Shown: positions 26,139 to 35,748 of the stretch, piece by piece
Numbering within the stretch: position 1 is the first letter of the stretch
Layout of the letters: each line of letters opens with the position of its first letter
Assembly: GCF_030296935.1 (NCBI RefSeq)
Contig: NZ_AP028032.1
Location: 2,666,001-2,730,000 of the forward strand
Origin: Coprobacter fastidiosus
GTDB lineage: Bacteria > Bacteroidota > Bacteroidia > Bacteroidales > Coprobacteraceae
Length of the DNA stretch: 64,000 nt
Direction of reading: 5' to 3'
Notes under the pieces: generated by a model
Seen by the model: the letters and a program-made list of their open reading frames with translations, nothing else
What the model was told of the DNA's origin: nothing
Database searches by the model: none
Position numbers and translations under genes: made by a program

Positions 26139-27236
26139 ATGGAACACATCGAGAACGATAATAAATATGAGGGATTAGCGGTTAATAAGGGTGTAGCGCA
26201 ACCTCCTGCCGTAAATCCGTATTTAAATAAAATCAGAAAGGTTCGCAGGCGGCAATATACGGCAGCCGAATATACCGAGCATATTTTAAAGGGTGATATT
26301 ACGGTGTTGAGTCAGGCTGTTACGTTGGTAGAAAGTAATTTGCCCGATCATCAGATACTTGCGCAAGAAGTAATCGAGAAATGTCTGCCTTATGCAGGGA
26401 GCTCGGTACGAGTAGGCATCACCGGTGTTCCCGGATCGGGTAAAAGTACATCGATCGATGCGTTCGGACTTCATGTCCTTAAAAAAGGAGGTAAACTTGC
26501 CGTGTTGGCGATAGACCCGAGTAGCGAGCTTTCAAAAGGAAGTATTTTGGGAGATAAAACCCGGATGGAAAAACTTTCTGTTGCAGATAATGCCTTTATA
26601 AGGCCTTCACCTTCTGCCGGATCTTTGGGAGGTGTAGCTCGTAAAACCCGTGAAACGATCGTTTTATGTGAGGCTGCCGGATTCGATAATATATTTGTGG
26701 AAACTGTCGGAGTCGGGCAGTCTGAAACAGCGGTGCATTCTATGGTCGATTTTTTTCTTTTAATACAGTTGGCCGGAACAGGTGACGAGTTACAGGGAAT
26801 TAAGCGGGGAATTATGGAGATGGCTGATGGAATCGTGATTAACAAAGCAGACGGCAGTAATATCGAAAAGGCGAAACTTGCACAAGCACATTTTCGCAAT
26901 GCGTTGCATCTTTTTCCACCGACTCCGTCCGGTTGGATACCGCAAGTGCTGACTTATTCCGGGTACTATGAGATCGGTATCGGAGAAGTGTGGAATATGA
27001 TTGATGAATATATCGCTTTTGTTAAGAAGAACGGTTATTTTGAGCATAAACGTCAAGAACAGGCAAAATATTGGATGCTGGAAACCATAAATGATCAGTT
27101 GAAATCTCATTTTTATCAAAATTCTGAAATAGTATCGTTGCTCCAAGAAAAAGAAAATAGAGTTTTGCATTCGATACAAAGTCCTTTTACTGCAGCTAAA
27201 GAGGTGTTGGATTTTTATTTCGGTAAAATTCTTTGA
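26139..27236 (+). CDS. meaB: Methylmalonyl-CoA mutase-associated GTPase MeaB
   Basis: The protein has 365 residues. GTPase motifs: Walker A GVPGSGKST (96-104), LAVLAIDPSSELSKGSILGDKTRM (switch/Mg region), FVETVGVGQSE (G3) and VINKADGSN (G4). MeaB is a G3E-family chaperone that loads and protects the B12-dependent methylmalonyl-CoA mutase used for propionate formation. The mutase genes are not in this window. A Lys/Arg-rich N-terminal extension of about 40 residues precedes the core, which is common in this family. Confidence 0.93.
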   Translation: MEHIENDNKYEGLAVNKGVAQPPAVNPYLNKIRKVRRRQYTAAEYTEHILKGDITVLSQAVTLVESNLPDHQILAQEVIEKCLPYAGSSVRVGITGVPGSGKSTSIDAFGLHVLKKGGKLAVLAIDPSSELSKGSILGDKTRMEKLSVADNAFIRPSPSAGSLGGVARKTRETIVLCEAAGFDNIFVETVGVGQSETAVHSMVDFFLLIQLAGTGDELQGIKRGIMEMADGIVINKADGSNIEKAKLAQAHFRNALHLFPPTPSGWIPQVLTYSGYYEIGIGEVWNMIDEYIAFVKKNGYFEHKRQEQAKYWMLETINDQLKSHFYQNSEIVSLLQEKENRVLHSIQSPFTAAKEVLDFYFGKIL

Positions 27237-27317
27237 TATTGGGGAGAGTATAGTTCCGGTGTATAATAATCTGTCGGGTAGTTATTTACAAAATCGATTC
27301 GCAATCCGTTTAAAAGT

Positions 27318-29357
27318 ATGCAGTTTTCAGAATTTAGTTTACAGTTACCTGTTACCGATCCGACTTTAATATTCTTTCTCGTACTTGTCATCATTCTTTT
27401 CGCTCCGGTGATATTGGAGCGTTTGCATATTCCTCATATTGTCGGGCTGATTTTGGCAGGAGTCCTTGTAGGACAGCATGGTTTCAATATTTTGAAACAA
27501 GATAGCAGTTTTGATTTGTTCGGGAAAGTGGGGCTGTACTATATAATGTTTCTGGCAGGTCTGGAAATGAATATGGAGGATTTTAAAAGTATCCGAGTTA
27601 AGGCTACGGTATTGGGGCTTCTTGCTTTTATATTTCCTCTGGGTATAGGGATTTGGACTAATATGCATTTGCTTGAATATAGCCTCGTGACCTCTGTGCT
27701 ACTTGCCAGTATGTATGCTTCGCACACCTTGATATCTTATCCGATAGTTCTCAGATATGGCATCAATAGCCAGCGCTCTGTCGGCATTGCCGTGGGGGGA
27801 ACTGCCGTCACCGATACGTTGACATTGTTGGTATTGGCGGTAATAAGCGGTTTATATAAGGAAGAAGCATCTGATCTGTTTTGGGTATGGCTGCTTGTGA
27901 AGGTGGTTGTATTGAGTTTGGTTATCATGTATCTTTTCCCTCGCATTTGTCGATGGTTTTTCCATCGCTATAATGATAACATTGTGCAATATATCTTTGT
28001 CATGGCTCTTGTGTTTTTGGGCGCAGGATTGATGGAGCTTATCGGAATGGAAGGGATTCTCGGCGCATTCCTTGTCGGATTGGTCTTAAATAAGTTGATA
28101 CCTCATGTTTCTCCTTTGATGAGTCACTTGGAGTTTGTCGGAAATGCTTTGTTCATTCCTTATTTTCTGATTGGAGTAGGAATGTTGATTAATATTAAAG
28201 TGTTGTTCGGACATTTTGATTCACTTAAAGTAGCTTTTGTAATGATTGTCGTAGCTCTTTCGGGAAAATGGATTGCTTCTTGGTTGACTCAGAAGATATA
28301 TAAAATGCGGGCTGTCGAGCGGGAGTTGATGTTCGGATTGAGTAATGCGCAAGCTGCCGCAACATTAGCTGCCGTATTGGTAGGGTATAATATTATTCTT
28401 CCTGATGGACAGCGTTTGCTGAATGAAGATGTTCTGAATGGTACGATTTTATTGATTCTTGTAACATGTGTAGTAAGTTCGTTTATTACCGAATATGCTG
28501 CGAAACGTATTGTGATGGATCGTGCCGTTGAAGTGGTCAGTGAAAAAATACAGAAAAAAGAGAAATTTTTGATTCCTCTGGCTAATCCCAGAACTTTGGA
28601 ACAGCTTGTCGGTTTTTCTTTGTTGTTAAGGGATAAAAAAGATAAAGACAGTCTTGTTGCTCTTAATGTTATAAATGACGATAACGATTCATTGAAACAA
28701 GAACTTCAAGGGAAACATTCTCTGGAAAGGGCCGCTCAAATAATGACAGAAGTGGATGTAGAGCCGAAAACCGTAATGCGTTTTGACCTGAATATTGCGA
28801 CCGGTATTTTTCATACGGCAAAAGAGCATGATGTAACGGACATTGTTATCGGATTGCATCATAGGAAGAGTATTGTCGATTCGTTTCTGGGGACATTGTC
28901 TGAAAATCTGTTGAAAAAAACGTGTATGCAAGTTATGATAGCTCGTTTTCATATTCCGGTCACTTCTTTGCAATGTATTATTGTTGCTGTTCCTCCGAAG
29001 GCGGAATTTGAATGTGGGTTTGTTAAGTGGATTTCCCATTTGTGTCGTATGAGTAAGCATTTAGATTGTCAGATTCATTTTTATGCACATCCGCAAACAT
29101 CGGGATATATTCGTAAATATATTCGAAAGAAACATAAAGATATAAATGTTGTTTATACCGACCTTGTCAGTTGGGAAGATTTGCTGATACTGACCGGGCA
29201 AATGAATTATGAATGTTTGTTGGTGATTGTTTCGGCACGGCGGGGAGCGATTTCCTACGACTCTTCTTTTGAAAAGCTCCCGGGACAAATATCCCGATAT
29301 TTTAACAATAATAGTGTCGTACTGCTTTTCCCTGAACAGAATGGGGAACAGCAATAA
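27318..29357 (+). CDS. Monovalent cation:proton antiporter, CPA2/Kef type
   Basis: The protein has 679 residues. The first 400 or so form about twelve membrane helices of the Na+/H+ exchanger fold (FLVLVIILFAPVILERLHIP; GLYYIMFLAGLEMNM; AVTDTLTLLVLAVI; GLSNAQAAATLAAVLVGYN). The remaining 270 residues are cytoplasmic and resemble two universal-stress-protein-like modules rather than the RCK/TrkA domain of classic KefB/C. It exchanges K+ or Na+ for protons. The last codon TAA is also the first three bases of repeat copy 6. Confidence 0.88.
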   Translation: MQFSEFSLQLPVTDPTLIFFLVLVIILFAPVILERLHIPHIVGLILAGVLVGQHGFNILKQDSSFDLFGKVGLYYIMFLAGLEMNMEDFKSIRVKATVLGLLAFIFPLGIGIWTNMHLLEYSLVTSVLLASMYASHTLISYPIVLRYGINSQRSVGIAVGGTAVTDTLTLLVLAVISGLYKEEASDLFWVWLLVKVVVLSLVIMYLFPRICRWFFHRYNDNIVQYIFVMALVFLGAGLMELIGMEGILGAFLVGLVLNKLIPHVSPLMSHLEFVGNALFIPYFLIGVGMLINIKVLFGHFDSLKVAFVMIVVALSGKWIASWLTQKIYKMRAVERELMFGLSNAQAAATLAAVLVGYNIILPDGQRLLNEDVLNGTILLILVTCVVSSFITEYAAKRIVMDRAVEVVSEKIQKKEKFLIPLANPRTLEQLVGFSLLLRDKKDKDSLVALNVINDDNDSLKQELQGKHSLERAAQIMTEVDVEPKTVMRFDLNIATGIFHTAKEHDVTDIVIGLHHRKSIVDSFLGTLSENLLKKTCMQVMIARFHIPVTSLQCIIVAVPPKAEFECGFVKWISHLCRMSKHLDCQIHFYAHPQTSGYIRKYIRKKHKDINVVYTDLVSWEDLLILTGQMNYECLLVIVSARRGAISYDSSFEKLPGQISRYFNNNSVVLLFPEQNGEQQ

Positions 29358-29572
29358 GAGCCAGTCGTCTAAATTTTCCGACAAAAAAATATTGTCAGGT
29401 CTTCTTTGCGTTTTCTTCCGGTCAGTTTTTATCGTGTATTCTTAATGCCTACCGTCTAAGATTCTACTCTTTTATGAATTTTATTTGTTTTCTTGAAATG
29501 GCGGTCTGCTAATTGTCGATACAGATAATTTTTTCGGGAAGAAATCGAGGTAGAATATTTTCAGATTCTTAA
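29355..29572 (+). repeat. Dispersed intergenic repeat, copy 6
   Basis: The left end is TAAGAGCCAGTCGTCTAAATTTTCCG, the interior has TTCTTTGCGTTTTCTTCCGGTC, and the right end is degenerate, ending TTTTCAGATTCTTA. It starts in the stop codon of the antiporter gene and occupies most of the 346-bp gap. Confidence 0.65.
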
Positions 29573-29703
29573 AATAGATTAAATAGCAGGATATATATAT
29601 AAAATCTTTTCCTGCTAAGTTTTTTTTAATCGGGATTTTAATTGTTGCGTTCTTTTTTTGTACTCGTTTCGTACCGGAATGATGAACACACACATATACG
29701 ATT

Positions 29704-31974
29704 ATGAATTTAAAATTACGTTTTTTCTCTCTATTATTCATTGCGTTTTTATTCCCGAAATGTCTTTTTGCGAGTTCCACGCTTCTACATCTGGATTGGA
29801 AAAATTATCTGGCAAAATATGACTTGCTTTGGAATCGTTTACCGGAGAAACTCTGGCAGTCTCCTTTTATGGGGAATGGAATGTTAGGCACGTATATCGT
29901 GTATGAGGAAGATTGTAATTCGATGCGTTTTGAGGTGTGCCGGAGCGATGTTCACGATCATCGTGCCGTACCTGAGACAGGAGACGGGAATATATTGTTC
30001 AATCGTTCCCGTCTTATGATCGGACATTTTTTGATGAAGCCGTGCGGTCGCATTCTGAAGTGTGACATGCGTACAGATATTTATAATGCGGAGACGTCAG
30101 GGACAATTATAACGGATAAAGGCTCGATACGATTTGAAGTTTTTGTGCATTCGCTTGATATGGGGATTATCGTAAAGACTGATGCGTCGTCCGGAGAAAA
30201 CGGGTTTACATGGCAATGGGTCTCGGATTCTCCGAATTCTCCTCGGTATGATAAGTTTAAAGCAAGCGGGAATACTTCAAAGGTGGTACGGGAATATAAA
30301 GAAAATGCTCCGGCTGTTGTAGATGAAGAAAACCGGACGGCATTGTTTACTTATTTGAATGGCGGGCAGACTGCTGTCCGTTGGCATATTTCGGGAAAAG
30401 GCAGTGCCCGGAGTCTATATGTGACTTGCGCCCATTCTTATCCTAATCATAATGCTTTGCAATTGTCTCGAGAATACCTTGACCGAATCTTGAAACCATC
30501 ATATTCGAAGTTGAAAAAAACGCATCGGGAGTGGTGGAATAACTTTTATCAGAAAAGTTTTGTTTCTTTACCGGATAAGAGAATCGAGAATTTTTATTGG
30601 ATACAATTATATAAATTGGGATCGGCTACCCGTGCGGATCGGGGGATTATCGATAATACAGGACCTTGGATGGCTTTGACGCAATGGCCTGCTGCATGGT
30701 GGAATTTGAATGTGCAGCTTTCTTATTGGACAACTTATCCTTCTAATCATTTGGAACTTTCCCGCTCTTTGTCCAATACGATTTTTGCAGGAGAAAAGAA
30801 CTTGATTCTAAATGTTCCGAAGAAATATAGATATAATTCTGCTGCTTTAGCACGGGCTACAGCTCCTGATTTGGTCGGATGGGTACGTGAAGCCGGAGCT
30901 TCGAAAGACGGTCCGGAGATCGGTTTATTGACATGGGTTTGTCATAATATATGGCTGGAATATCGTTATTCTATGGATAAGGAAATTTTAAAAAAGTTGT
31001 TTCCTATATTGAAACGTTCGGTCAACTATTATCTGCATTTTTTGAAAGAAGAAGATGATAAGCGGTTTCATCTGCCTTCTACTTATTCTCCGGAATACGG
31101 CAGCGCCTCGGATTGCAATTTTGATTTGTCGTTGTTGAAATGGGGGTGTAAAACACTTTTGGAAGCGGATTCTATTCTTGGCAAAAATGATAGTTTGCGC
31201 TCTCGTTGGAAAGATGTTTATGCAAGACTGGCAGATTTCCCTTCCGATCCGGATGAAGGTTGGATGATAGGTCGGAATCGACCGTATGATATGTCGCACA
31301 GACATTATTCTCATTTGTTGATGGCTTATCCGCTATATCTTGTAAACCGAGACCAACCGGGAGGTAAAGAGATGATCGTTAGGAGTGTAAACCATTGGCA
31401 AAGTATAAAAGGTGCTCTTGAAGGATATTCGCGTACAGGGGCGGCTTCTTTATATGCTTCTGTCGGGGAAGGGGATAAGGCTTTAGCTTATTTGGAGGAA
31501 TTTATGCAAAAGTCGATGCAGCCGAATACTTGCTATCAGGAGGGCGGGAATCCGGTGATAGAGACACCTCTTTCAGGTGCTCGGGCTTTATTGGATATGG
31601 CATTGCAGAGCTGGGACGGTAAAATTCGTATTTTTCCGGCGATTCCCGGAATATGGAGGGACTTCGCCTTTGATAATTTACTGGCAGAAGGAGCCTTTGA
31701 AGTGAGTGCCGTTCGTAAAAACGGTAAGGTCGCATGGATACGTATTCACAGTTTGGCGGGAGAACCGTGTTTGGTCGAGTGTGATTTTTCGGGAGAACTG
31801 TATCAAAAAGGGAAGCGGAGATATAAGATCGATCGAATTTCCGATACTCTTTTTAGCTTGGACCTGAAAGCCGGAGAAGAGGTCGTTCTATATGGAGATC
31901 CGTCTTTTAAAGATTTTAGAATAGGACCTGTTTCCGGTACTGAAAACAAAAAACCTTTTGGTTTTTACAACTGA
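29704..31974 (+). CDS. Glycoside hydrolase, GH95-like (putative alpha-L-fucosidase or relative), exported
   Basis: The protein has 756 residues with a signal peptide (about 1-24, ending CLFAS). Features of the GH95/clan with an (alpha/alpha)6 barrel: N-terminal RLPEKLWQSPFMGNGMLGTYIVYEE and SDVHDHRAVPETGDGNILFN, central GPWMALTQWPAAWWNLNVQLSYW, STYSPEYGSASDCNFDLSLL, the DMSHRHYSHLLMAYPLYLV block, and a beta-sandwich C-terminus. The family removes terminal alpha-L-fucose or alpha-L-galactose from glycans. A neighbouring GH43 gene suggests a joint role on plant or host glycans. The exact sugar is not decided. Confidence 0.75.
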   Translation: MNLKLRFFSLLFIAFLFPKCLFASSTLLHLDWKNYLAKYDLLWNRLPEKLWQSPFMGNGMLGTYIVYEEDCNSMRFEVCRSDVHDHRAVPETGDGNILFNRSRLMIGHFLMKPCGRILKCDMRTDIYNAETSGTIITDKGSIRFEVFVHSLDMGIIVKTDASSGENGFTWQWVSDSPNSPRYDKFKASGNTSKVVREYKENAPAVVDEENRTALFTYLNGGQTAVRWHISGKGSARSLYVTCAHSYPNHNALQLSREYLDRILKPSYSKLKKTHREWWNNFYQKSFVSLPDKRIENFYWIQLYKLGSATRADRGIIDNTGPWMALTQWPAAWWNLNVQLSYWTTYPSNHLELSRSLSNTIFAGEKNLILNVPKKYRYNSAALARATAPDLVGWVREAGASKDGPEIGLLTWVCHNIWLEYRYSMDKEILKKLFPILKRSVNYYLHFLKEEDDKRFHLPSTYSPEYGSASDCNFDLSLLKWGCKTLLEADSILGKNDSLRSRWKDVYARLADFPSDPDEGWMIGRNRPYDMSHRHYSHLLMAYPLYLVNRDQPGGKEMIVRSVNHWQSIKGALEGYSRTGAASLYASVGEGDKALAYLEEFMQKSMQPNTCYQEGGNPVIETPLSGARALLDMALQSWDGKIRIFPAIPGIWRDFAFDNLLAEGAFEVSAVRKNGKVAWIRIHSLAGEPCLVECDFSGELYQKGKRRYKIDRISDTLFSLDLKAGEEVVLYGDPSFKDFRIGPVSGTENKKPFGFYN

Positions 31975-32012
31975 TGAAGAGATTATTTAATTCACATTAA
32001 AATTATGATTAT

Positions 32013-33005
32013 ATGAAAAAAAAATTGCTGTTTGTCTCATTGCTTATGGTAGCAGTAGCCGGAATGACGGTTTTCGAGGTGTCCGGAGCGGATGCTAAGA
32101 AAAAGAAAAAAGCATCGGTGACTTTGGGCCCTAACCCTTTTGTAACCCATATATTTACAGCAGATCCTTCTGCCCATGTATGGAAAGACGGGCGTTTGTA
32201 TGTATATCCCTCACACGACGTAGATCCGCCTCGAGGGTGTGACTTGATGGATCGTTATCATGTGTTTTCTACGGATGATATGGTAAACTGGACTGATCAC
32301 GGGGAGATTTTGAATTCGAGTCAAGTGCCGTGGGGACGTCCTGAGGGCGGTTTTATGTGGGCTCCCGATTGTGCTTATAAGAATGGAACTTATTATTTTT
32401 ATTTTCCTCATCCGAGCGGTACGGATTGGAACAATACGTGGAAAGTCGGAATTGCGACAAGCAAGTATCCGGCAAAAGATTTTAAAGTACAGGGATATAT
32501 CGAGGGACTCGGTGATGCTTTTGCCATGATCGATCCTTGTGTATTTGTGGATGATGATGGTCAGGCGTATTTTTATTATGGCGGTGGCGGAAGATGTATC
32601 GGCGCCAGACTGAAAGATAATATGGTAGAATTGGCAGAAAAGCCGCGTAAGATGGAGGGGCTTTCCGATTTTCACGAGGCTGCTTGGGTACATAAGAGAA
32701 ACGGTATTTATTATTTGTCTTATTCTGATAATGTCCCTCATCCCAATGGCAACAGAATGTATTATGCCACCAGTACGAGCCCGTTAGGACCATGGACTTA
32801 TCGCGGAGTGATTTTGGAGGCTACGGGTTCGGGAACAAGTCACGGATCTATCGTGGAATATAAAGGGGAATGGTATTTGTTTTATCATGATTGTTCTATT
32901 TCAGGAAGGGGAAATCTGCGTTCGATCTGTGTAGATAAATTATATTATAATCCAGACGGAAGCATTCAATTGGTAAAACAAACAAAGGGCGGAATTAAGA
33001 AATAA
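32013..33005 (+). CDS. Glycoside hydrolase family 43 protein, exported
   Basis: The protein has 330 residues: a signal peptide (about 1-26) then a Lys-rich linker and a single five-bladed beta-propeller. The expected acidic triad is visible: D51 in FTADPSAHVW, D174 in AMIDPCVFVDDDG (pKa modulator) and E222 in SDFHEAAWVHKRNG (general acid). GH43 enzymes release arabinose, xylose or galactose residues from plant polysaccharides. It starts 38 bp after the GH95-like gene and is probably in the same operon. No SusC/SusD genes adjoin the pair. Confidence 0.9.
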   Translation: MKKKLLFVSLLMVAVAGMTVFEVSGADAKKKKKASVTLGPNPFVTHIFTADPSAHVWKDGRLYVYPSHDVDPPRGCDLMDRYHVFSTDDMVNWTDHGEILNSSQVPWGRPEGGFMWAPDCAYKNGTYYFYFPHPSGTDWNNTWKVGIATSKYPAKDFKVQGYIEGLGDAFAMIDPCVFVDDDGQAYFYYGGGGRCIGARLKDNMVELAEKPRKMEGLSDFHEAAWVHKRNGIYYLSYSDNVPHPNGNRMYYATSTSPLGPWTYRGVILEATGSGTSHGSIVEYKGEWYLFYHDCSISGRGNLRSICVDKLYYNPDGSIQLVKQTKGGIKK

Positions 33006-33029
33006 AGTTTTGTATTGAATCGGAAAGAG

Positions 33030-33060
33030 AAAGGGACTGTTCAGAAAAAACAGTCCCTTT
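33030..33060. terminator. Bidirectional terminator
   Basis: A perfect 11-bp stem AAAGGGACTGT / ACAGTCCCTTT with a nine-base loop lies between the convergent GH43 and gadC genes. Confidence 0.85.
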
Positions 33061-33078
33061 GTTGTGATTAATTGAATA

Positions 33079-34608
33079 TTATTCGGTCGTATTTTTGTTG
33101 ACAGGTTTTTGCTCTGTTTGTGTAGCTATTGTTGTTCCGGTTTCGGGTGCTGTCGTATTTTCTTCCCAATGAAATGGTGCGAACTCGGTGTCTTCACTTT
33201 TCCATGATGGTTTACGAGCGGCATAGATGATAAACGGAGCTGCTACAACGACGATACAGCCTATGATAAGAACAGAGAACCATACGGTATTATTTCCTGT
33301 CGATATTTGACTGGGAGGGATGAAACTTAATATGAAAGCGAGTAATGATCCGCAGAATCCGAGTCCGGCAACAAACCAGATCAATCCGTTGCCTTTACTT
33401 CCGATGCGGAAAGGCCGGTCTGCTTTTTTCATGTTATACCGCAAATAGATGGCTGCAGCAAACATCATCAAGTACATGATGAGGTAGAGCAGAACGGTGA
33501 GCTGAGAGAGAATTTGGTAAAAACTTTGAACAGAGGGCATTACGACAAAAAGCAAGCTTAAAAGAGTGACGGCAAGCCCTTGGATGTACAGAATGTTTTT
33601 TTGCACGCCTATTTTATTCGTTTTTTGGAAGAATGGAGGCAGATACCCGGCTTTTCCTACGGCAAATATACCTTTTGACGGACCTGCAACCCAAGTTAGT
33701 ACTCCGGCTAATACTCCGAAAGCCAGCGCTACGGCGATGACCGGCGATAACCATGACATGCGGATAAAGCTGAAATAGTTGTCGAATCCTTCCAGTAAGC
33801 TTTGGGTTAGGTTGATATCTTTTTGAGGAATGATGATTCCGAGAGAAAATGTTCCTAATATAAAAATGATAACCGTAATGGCTGAACCTATAAATACGGC
33901 TTTAGGATAATTTTTTGCAGGATTGTTTATATCTTTAACATGTATCCCGCCCATTTCCATACCGGCATAAAACAAAAATATGCTGGCTGCTAATACCAGA
34001 TTGTCGAATTTTGAAAAGTCCGGAAGAAAGTCTCCGGAGAAGTCCATTTGAGATTGTCCGCCCATTGCCAGATAGACAATGGCAAGTATAACCAACAAGG
34101 CTGCTGGGATAATAGTCCCTACCATACCGCCGATTTTAGCGACTTTACCGACCCAGTTCAATCCTTTCAGGGAGATAAAGGTAGCCAACCAGTATATGAT
34201 CAGTACGACGACCAACGTGTAAATTTTATTAGATGCCAACAACATGTCCTGAGAGTGATCCATTCCTATAAATGCAATAGAGACAGCTCCGAAGGTAAGC
34301 ACGGTCGGATACCAGATCGTACTTTCTATCCATTGTAACCAGATGGCGAGAAATCCGAATTTTTTACCGAACGCTTCCCCTACCCATCGAAATACTCCGC
34401 CTTGTTTATCTTGAAACATGGCTGCCAGTTCTGCCGCGACCAATGCCGTCGGGATTAAAAATACGATTGCTGCAAACAGATAATAGAATGCCGAGCTTAA
34501 TCCATATTCTGCTTCTGCCGGAAGTCCCCGTAGTGATACTACAGCCGTGACGTTCATGATCGCTAAAGTGAAGACTCCGAGTTTTACTGTTTTTCCAATA
34601 TTTGCCAT
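33079..34608 (-). CDS. gadC: Glutamate:gamma-aminobutyrate antiporter
   Basis: The protein has 509 residues, an APC-superfamily transporter with about twelve helices. The N-terminus (TLAIMNVTAVVSLRGLPAEAEYGLSS) and later AIWLQWIESTIWYPTVLTF match GadC. The C-terminus is a charged tail of about 30 residues; in E. coli GadC a C-terminal plug closes the channel at neutral pH. It imports glutamate and exports GABA, removing one proton per cycle together with GadB, encoded 2.3 kb away. The channel gene and glsA lie between. Confidence 0.9.
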   Translation of the reverse strand: MANIGKTVKLGVFTLAIMNVTAVVSLRGLPAEAEYGLSSAFYYLFAAIVFLIPTALVAAELAAMFQDKQGGVFRWVGEAFGKKFGFLAIWLQWIESTIWYPTVLTFGAVSIAFIGMDHSQDMLLASNKIYTLVVVLIIYWLATFISLKGLNWVGKVAKIGGMVGTIIPAALLVILAIVYLAMGGQSQMDFSGDFLPDFSKFDNLVLAASIFLFYAGMEMGGIHVKDINNPAKNYPKAVFIGSAITVIIFILGTFSLGIIIPQKDINLTQSLLEGFDNYFSFIRMSWLSPVIAVALAFGVLAGVLTWVAGPSKGIFAVGKAGYLPPFFQKTNKIGVQKNILYIQGLAVTLLSLLFVVMPSVQSFYQILSQLTVLLYLIMYLMMFAAAIYLRYNMKKADRPFRIGSKGNGLIWFVAGLGFCGSLLAFILSFIPPSQISTGNNTVWFSVLIIGCIVVVAAPFIIYAARKPSWKSEDTEFAPFHWEENTTAPETGTTIATQTEQKPVNKNTTE

Positions 34609-34675
34609 AATTTATGTATTAAAGAAATTATTTGTATATCTGCTTTTGGTATAACAAATTCTTGTACTGTTGGTT

Positions 34676-34843
34676 TAGAGCCTATCTAAAATTTCCAATA
34701 AAGAAATATTATCAGTTCTTTTTTGCATTTTTTTTCCGTGTTTCACTTGTCAGATAGCCTGTGCTATCCTCCTCGTAAAAACGACAAAACTTCTTCGAAA
34801 GAAACTCTCAAATTTGGTCTGAGTAAAATTTAGATAGGCTACT
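34676..34843 (+). repeat. Dispersed intergenic repeat, copy 7
   Basis: The left end is TAGAGCCTATCTAAAATTTCC, the interior is TTTTTTGCATTTTTTTTCCGTG and TTCGAAAGAAACTCTCAAAT, and the right end is AAAATTTAGATAGGCTACT. The end pair is nearly perfect, making this one of the best-preserved copies. It lies between the divergent gadC and channel genes. Confidence 0.8.
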
Positions 34844-34935
34844 AGTCGGATAAAACCACTTTGGTTAAACAAACTTGCAGGAAGGGTTGTTTTTAGGGAA
34901 AACAATATTGAATATTATTATATTAAAAAATAAAT

Positions 34936-35703
34936 ATGAAGTCTGCGTTATCTGATTTTGTTTATGAGAAGAAGGGAATATACGGCATTTTGCATGTCAT
35001 TATCTTGTTACTGTCTCTATTTTTGATCATAAGTATCTCTATCGATACGTTCAAGAATCTGCCTTTTTTGACACAGGGCAGTTATTTGAAAATTCAGTTA
35101 TGGATATGTACTTTTTTTATATTCGATTTTATCTTGGAATTTTTCCTTTCACATCGGAAGCTTCATTATTTACGTACTCATTTTGTATTTTTGATTATTT
35201 CGATCCCGTATATTAATATATTTGATTATTATCATGTAGCATTTTCTCCGGAAATCCGTTATTTTTTACGTTTTATACCTTTGATACGGGGAGGCTATGC
35301 CTTGGCGATAGTCGTGGGCTGGTTATCCTATAATAAAGCTTCGAGCCTGTTTACTTCATATCTGACGATGTTGTTGGCTACCGTATATTTTTCGAGTCTT
35401 ATATTTTTCGTATTGGAACATAAGGTGAATCCTCTTGTTCCCGATTATGGTGAAGCCTTGTGGTGGGCTTTTATGGATGTGACGACGGTGGGTTCGAATA
35501 TTTATGCCGTAACGGTTACAGGAAAAGTGCTTTCGGTGCTGTTGGCCGCGTTGGGAATGATGATGTTCCCTATATTTACGGTATATGTGACGAGTTTGGT
35601 ACAGAAGGCGAATTTGGATAAAAAAGAATATCTTCAACAAACAAGTGACAATTCTGTATCTGCAGGAAGGTCTACTCAGACCCAAACAGAAACAAACCCG
35701 TAA
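34936..35703 (+). CDS. Ion channel of the voltage-gated potassium-channel fold with altered filter
   Basis: The protein has 255 residues with six hydrophobic segments, including an S4-like helix with spaced arginines (R108, R112, R118 in IRYFLRFIPLIRGG) and a pore region ALWWAFMDVTTVGSNIYAVT (174-193). The K+ selectivity signature TVGYG is replaced by TVGSN (184-188), so ordinary potassium selectivity is doubtful. The related gad cluster of Bacteroides thetaiotaomicron also contains a potassium-channel-type gene, so the link to acid resistance looks conserved. It is transcribed opposite to gadC, glsA and gadB. Confidence 0.8.
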   Translation: MKSALSDFVYEKKGIYGILHVIILLLSLFLIISISIDTFKNLPFLTQGSYLKIQLWICTFFIFDFILEFFLSHRKLHYLRTHFVFLIISIPYINIFDYYHVAFSPEIRYFLRFIPLIRGGYALAIVVGWLSYNKASSLFTSYLTMLLATVYFSSLIFFVLEHKVNPLVPDYGEALWWAFMDVTTVGSNIYAVTVTGKVLSVLLAALGMMMFPIFTVYVTSLVQKANLDKKEYLQQTSDNSVSAGRSTQTQTETNP

Positions 35704-35732
35704 ACAGGAATTTCTGTTTACAGGTTTGTTTC
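35689..35732. terminator. Bidirectional terminator overlapping the channel stop codon
   Basis: GAAACAAACC-GTAAACAG pairs with CTGTTTAC-GGTTTGTTTC around a six-base loop (about 18 pairs). The TAA stop of the channel gene (35701-35703) is inside the left arm. It lies 16 bp from the end of the convergent glsA. Confidence 0.85.
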
Positions 35733-35748
35733 GGAATGTTTTTTACGC

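Noticed and set aside
29704-33005. Complete polysaccharide utilisation locus
   Set aside because: Two glycosidases are present but no SusC/SusD pair or adjacent regulator.
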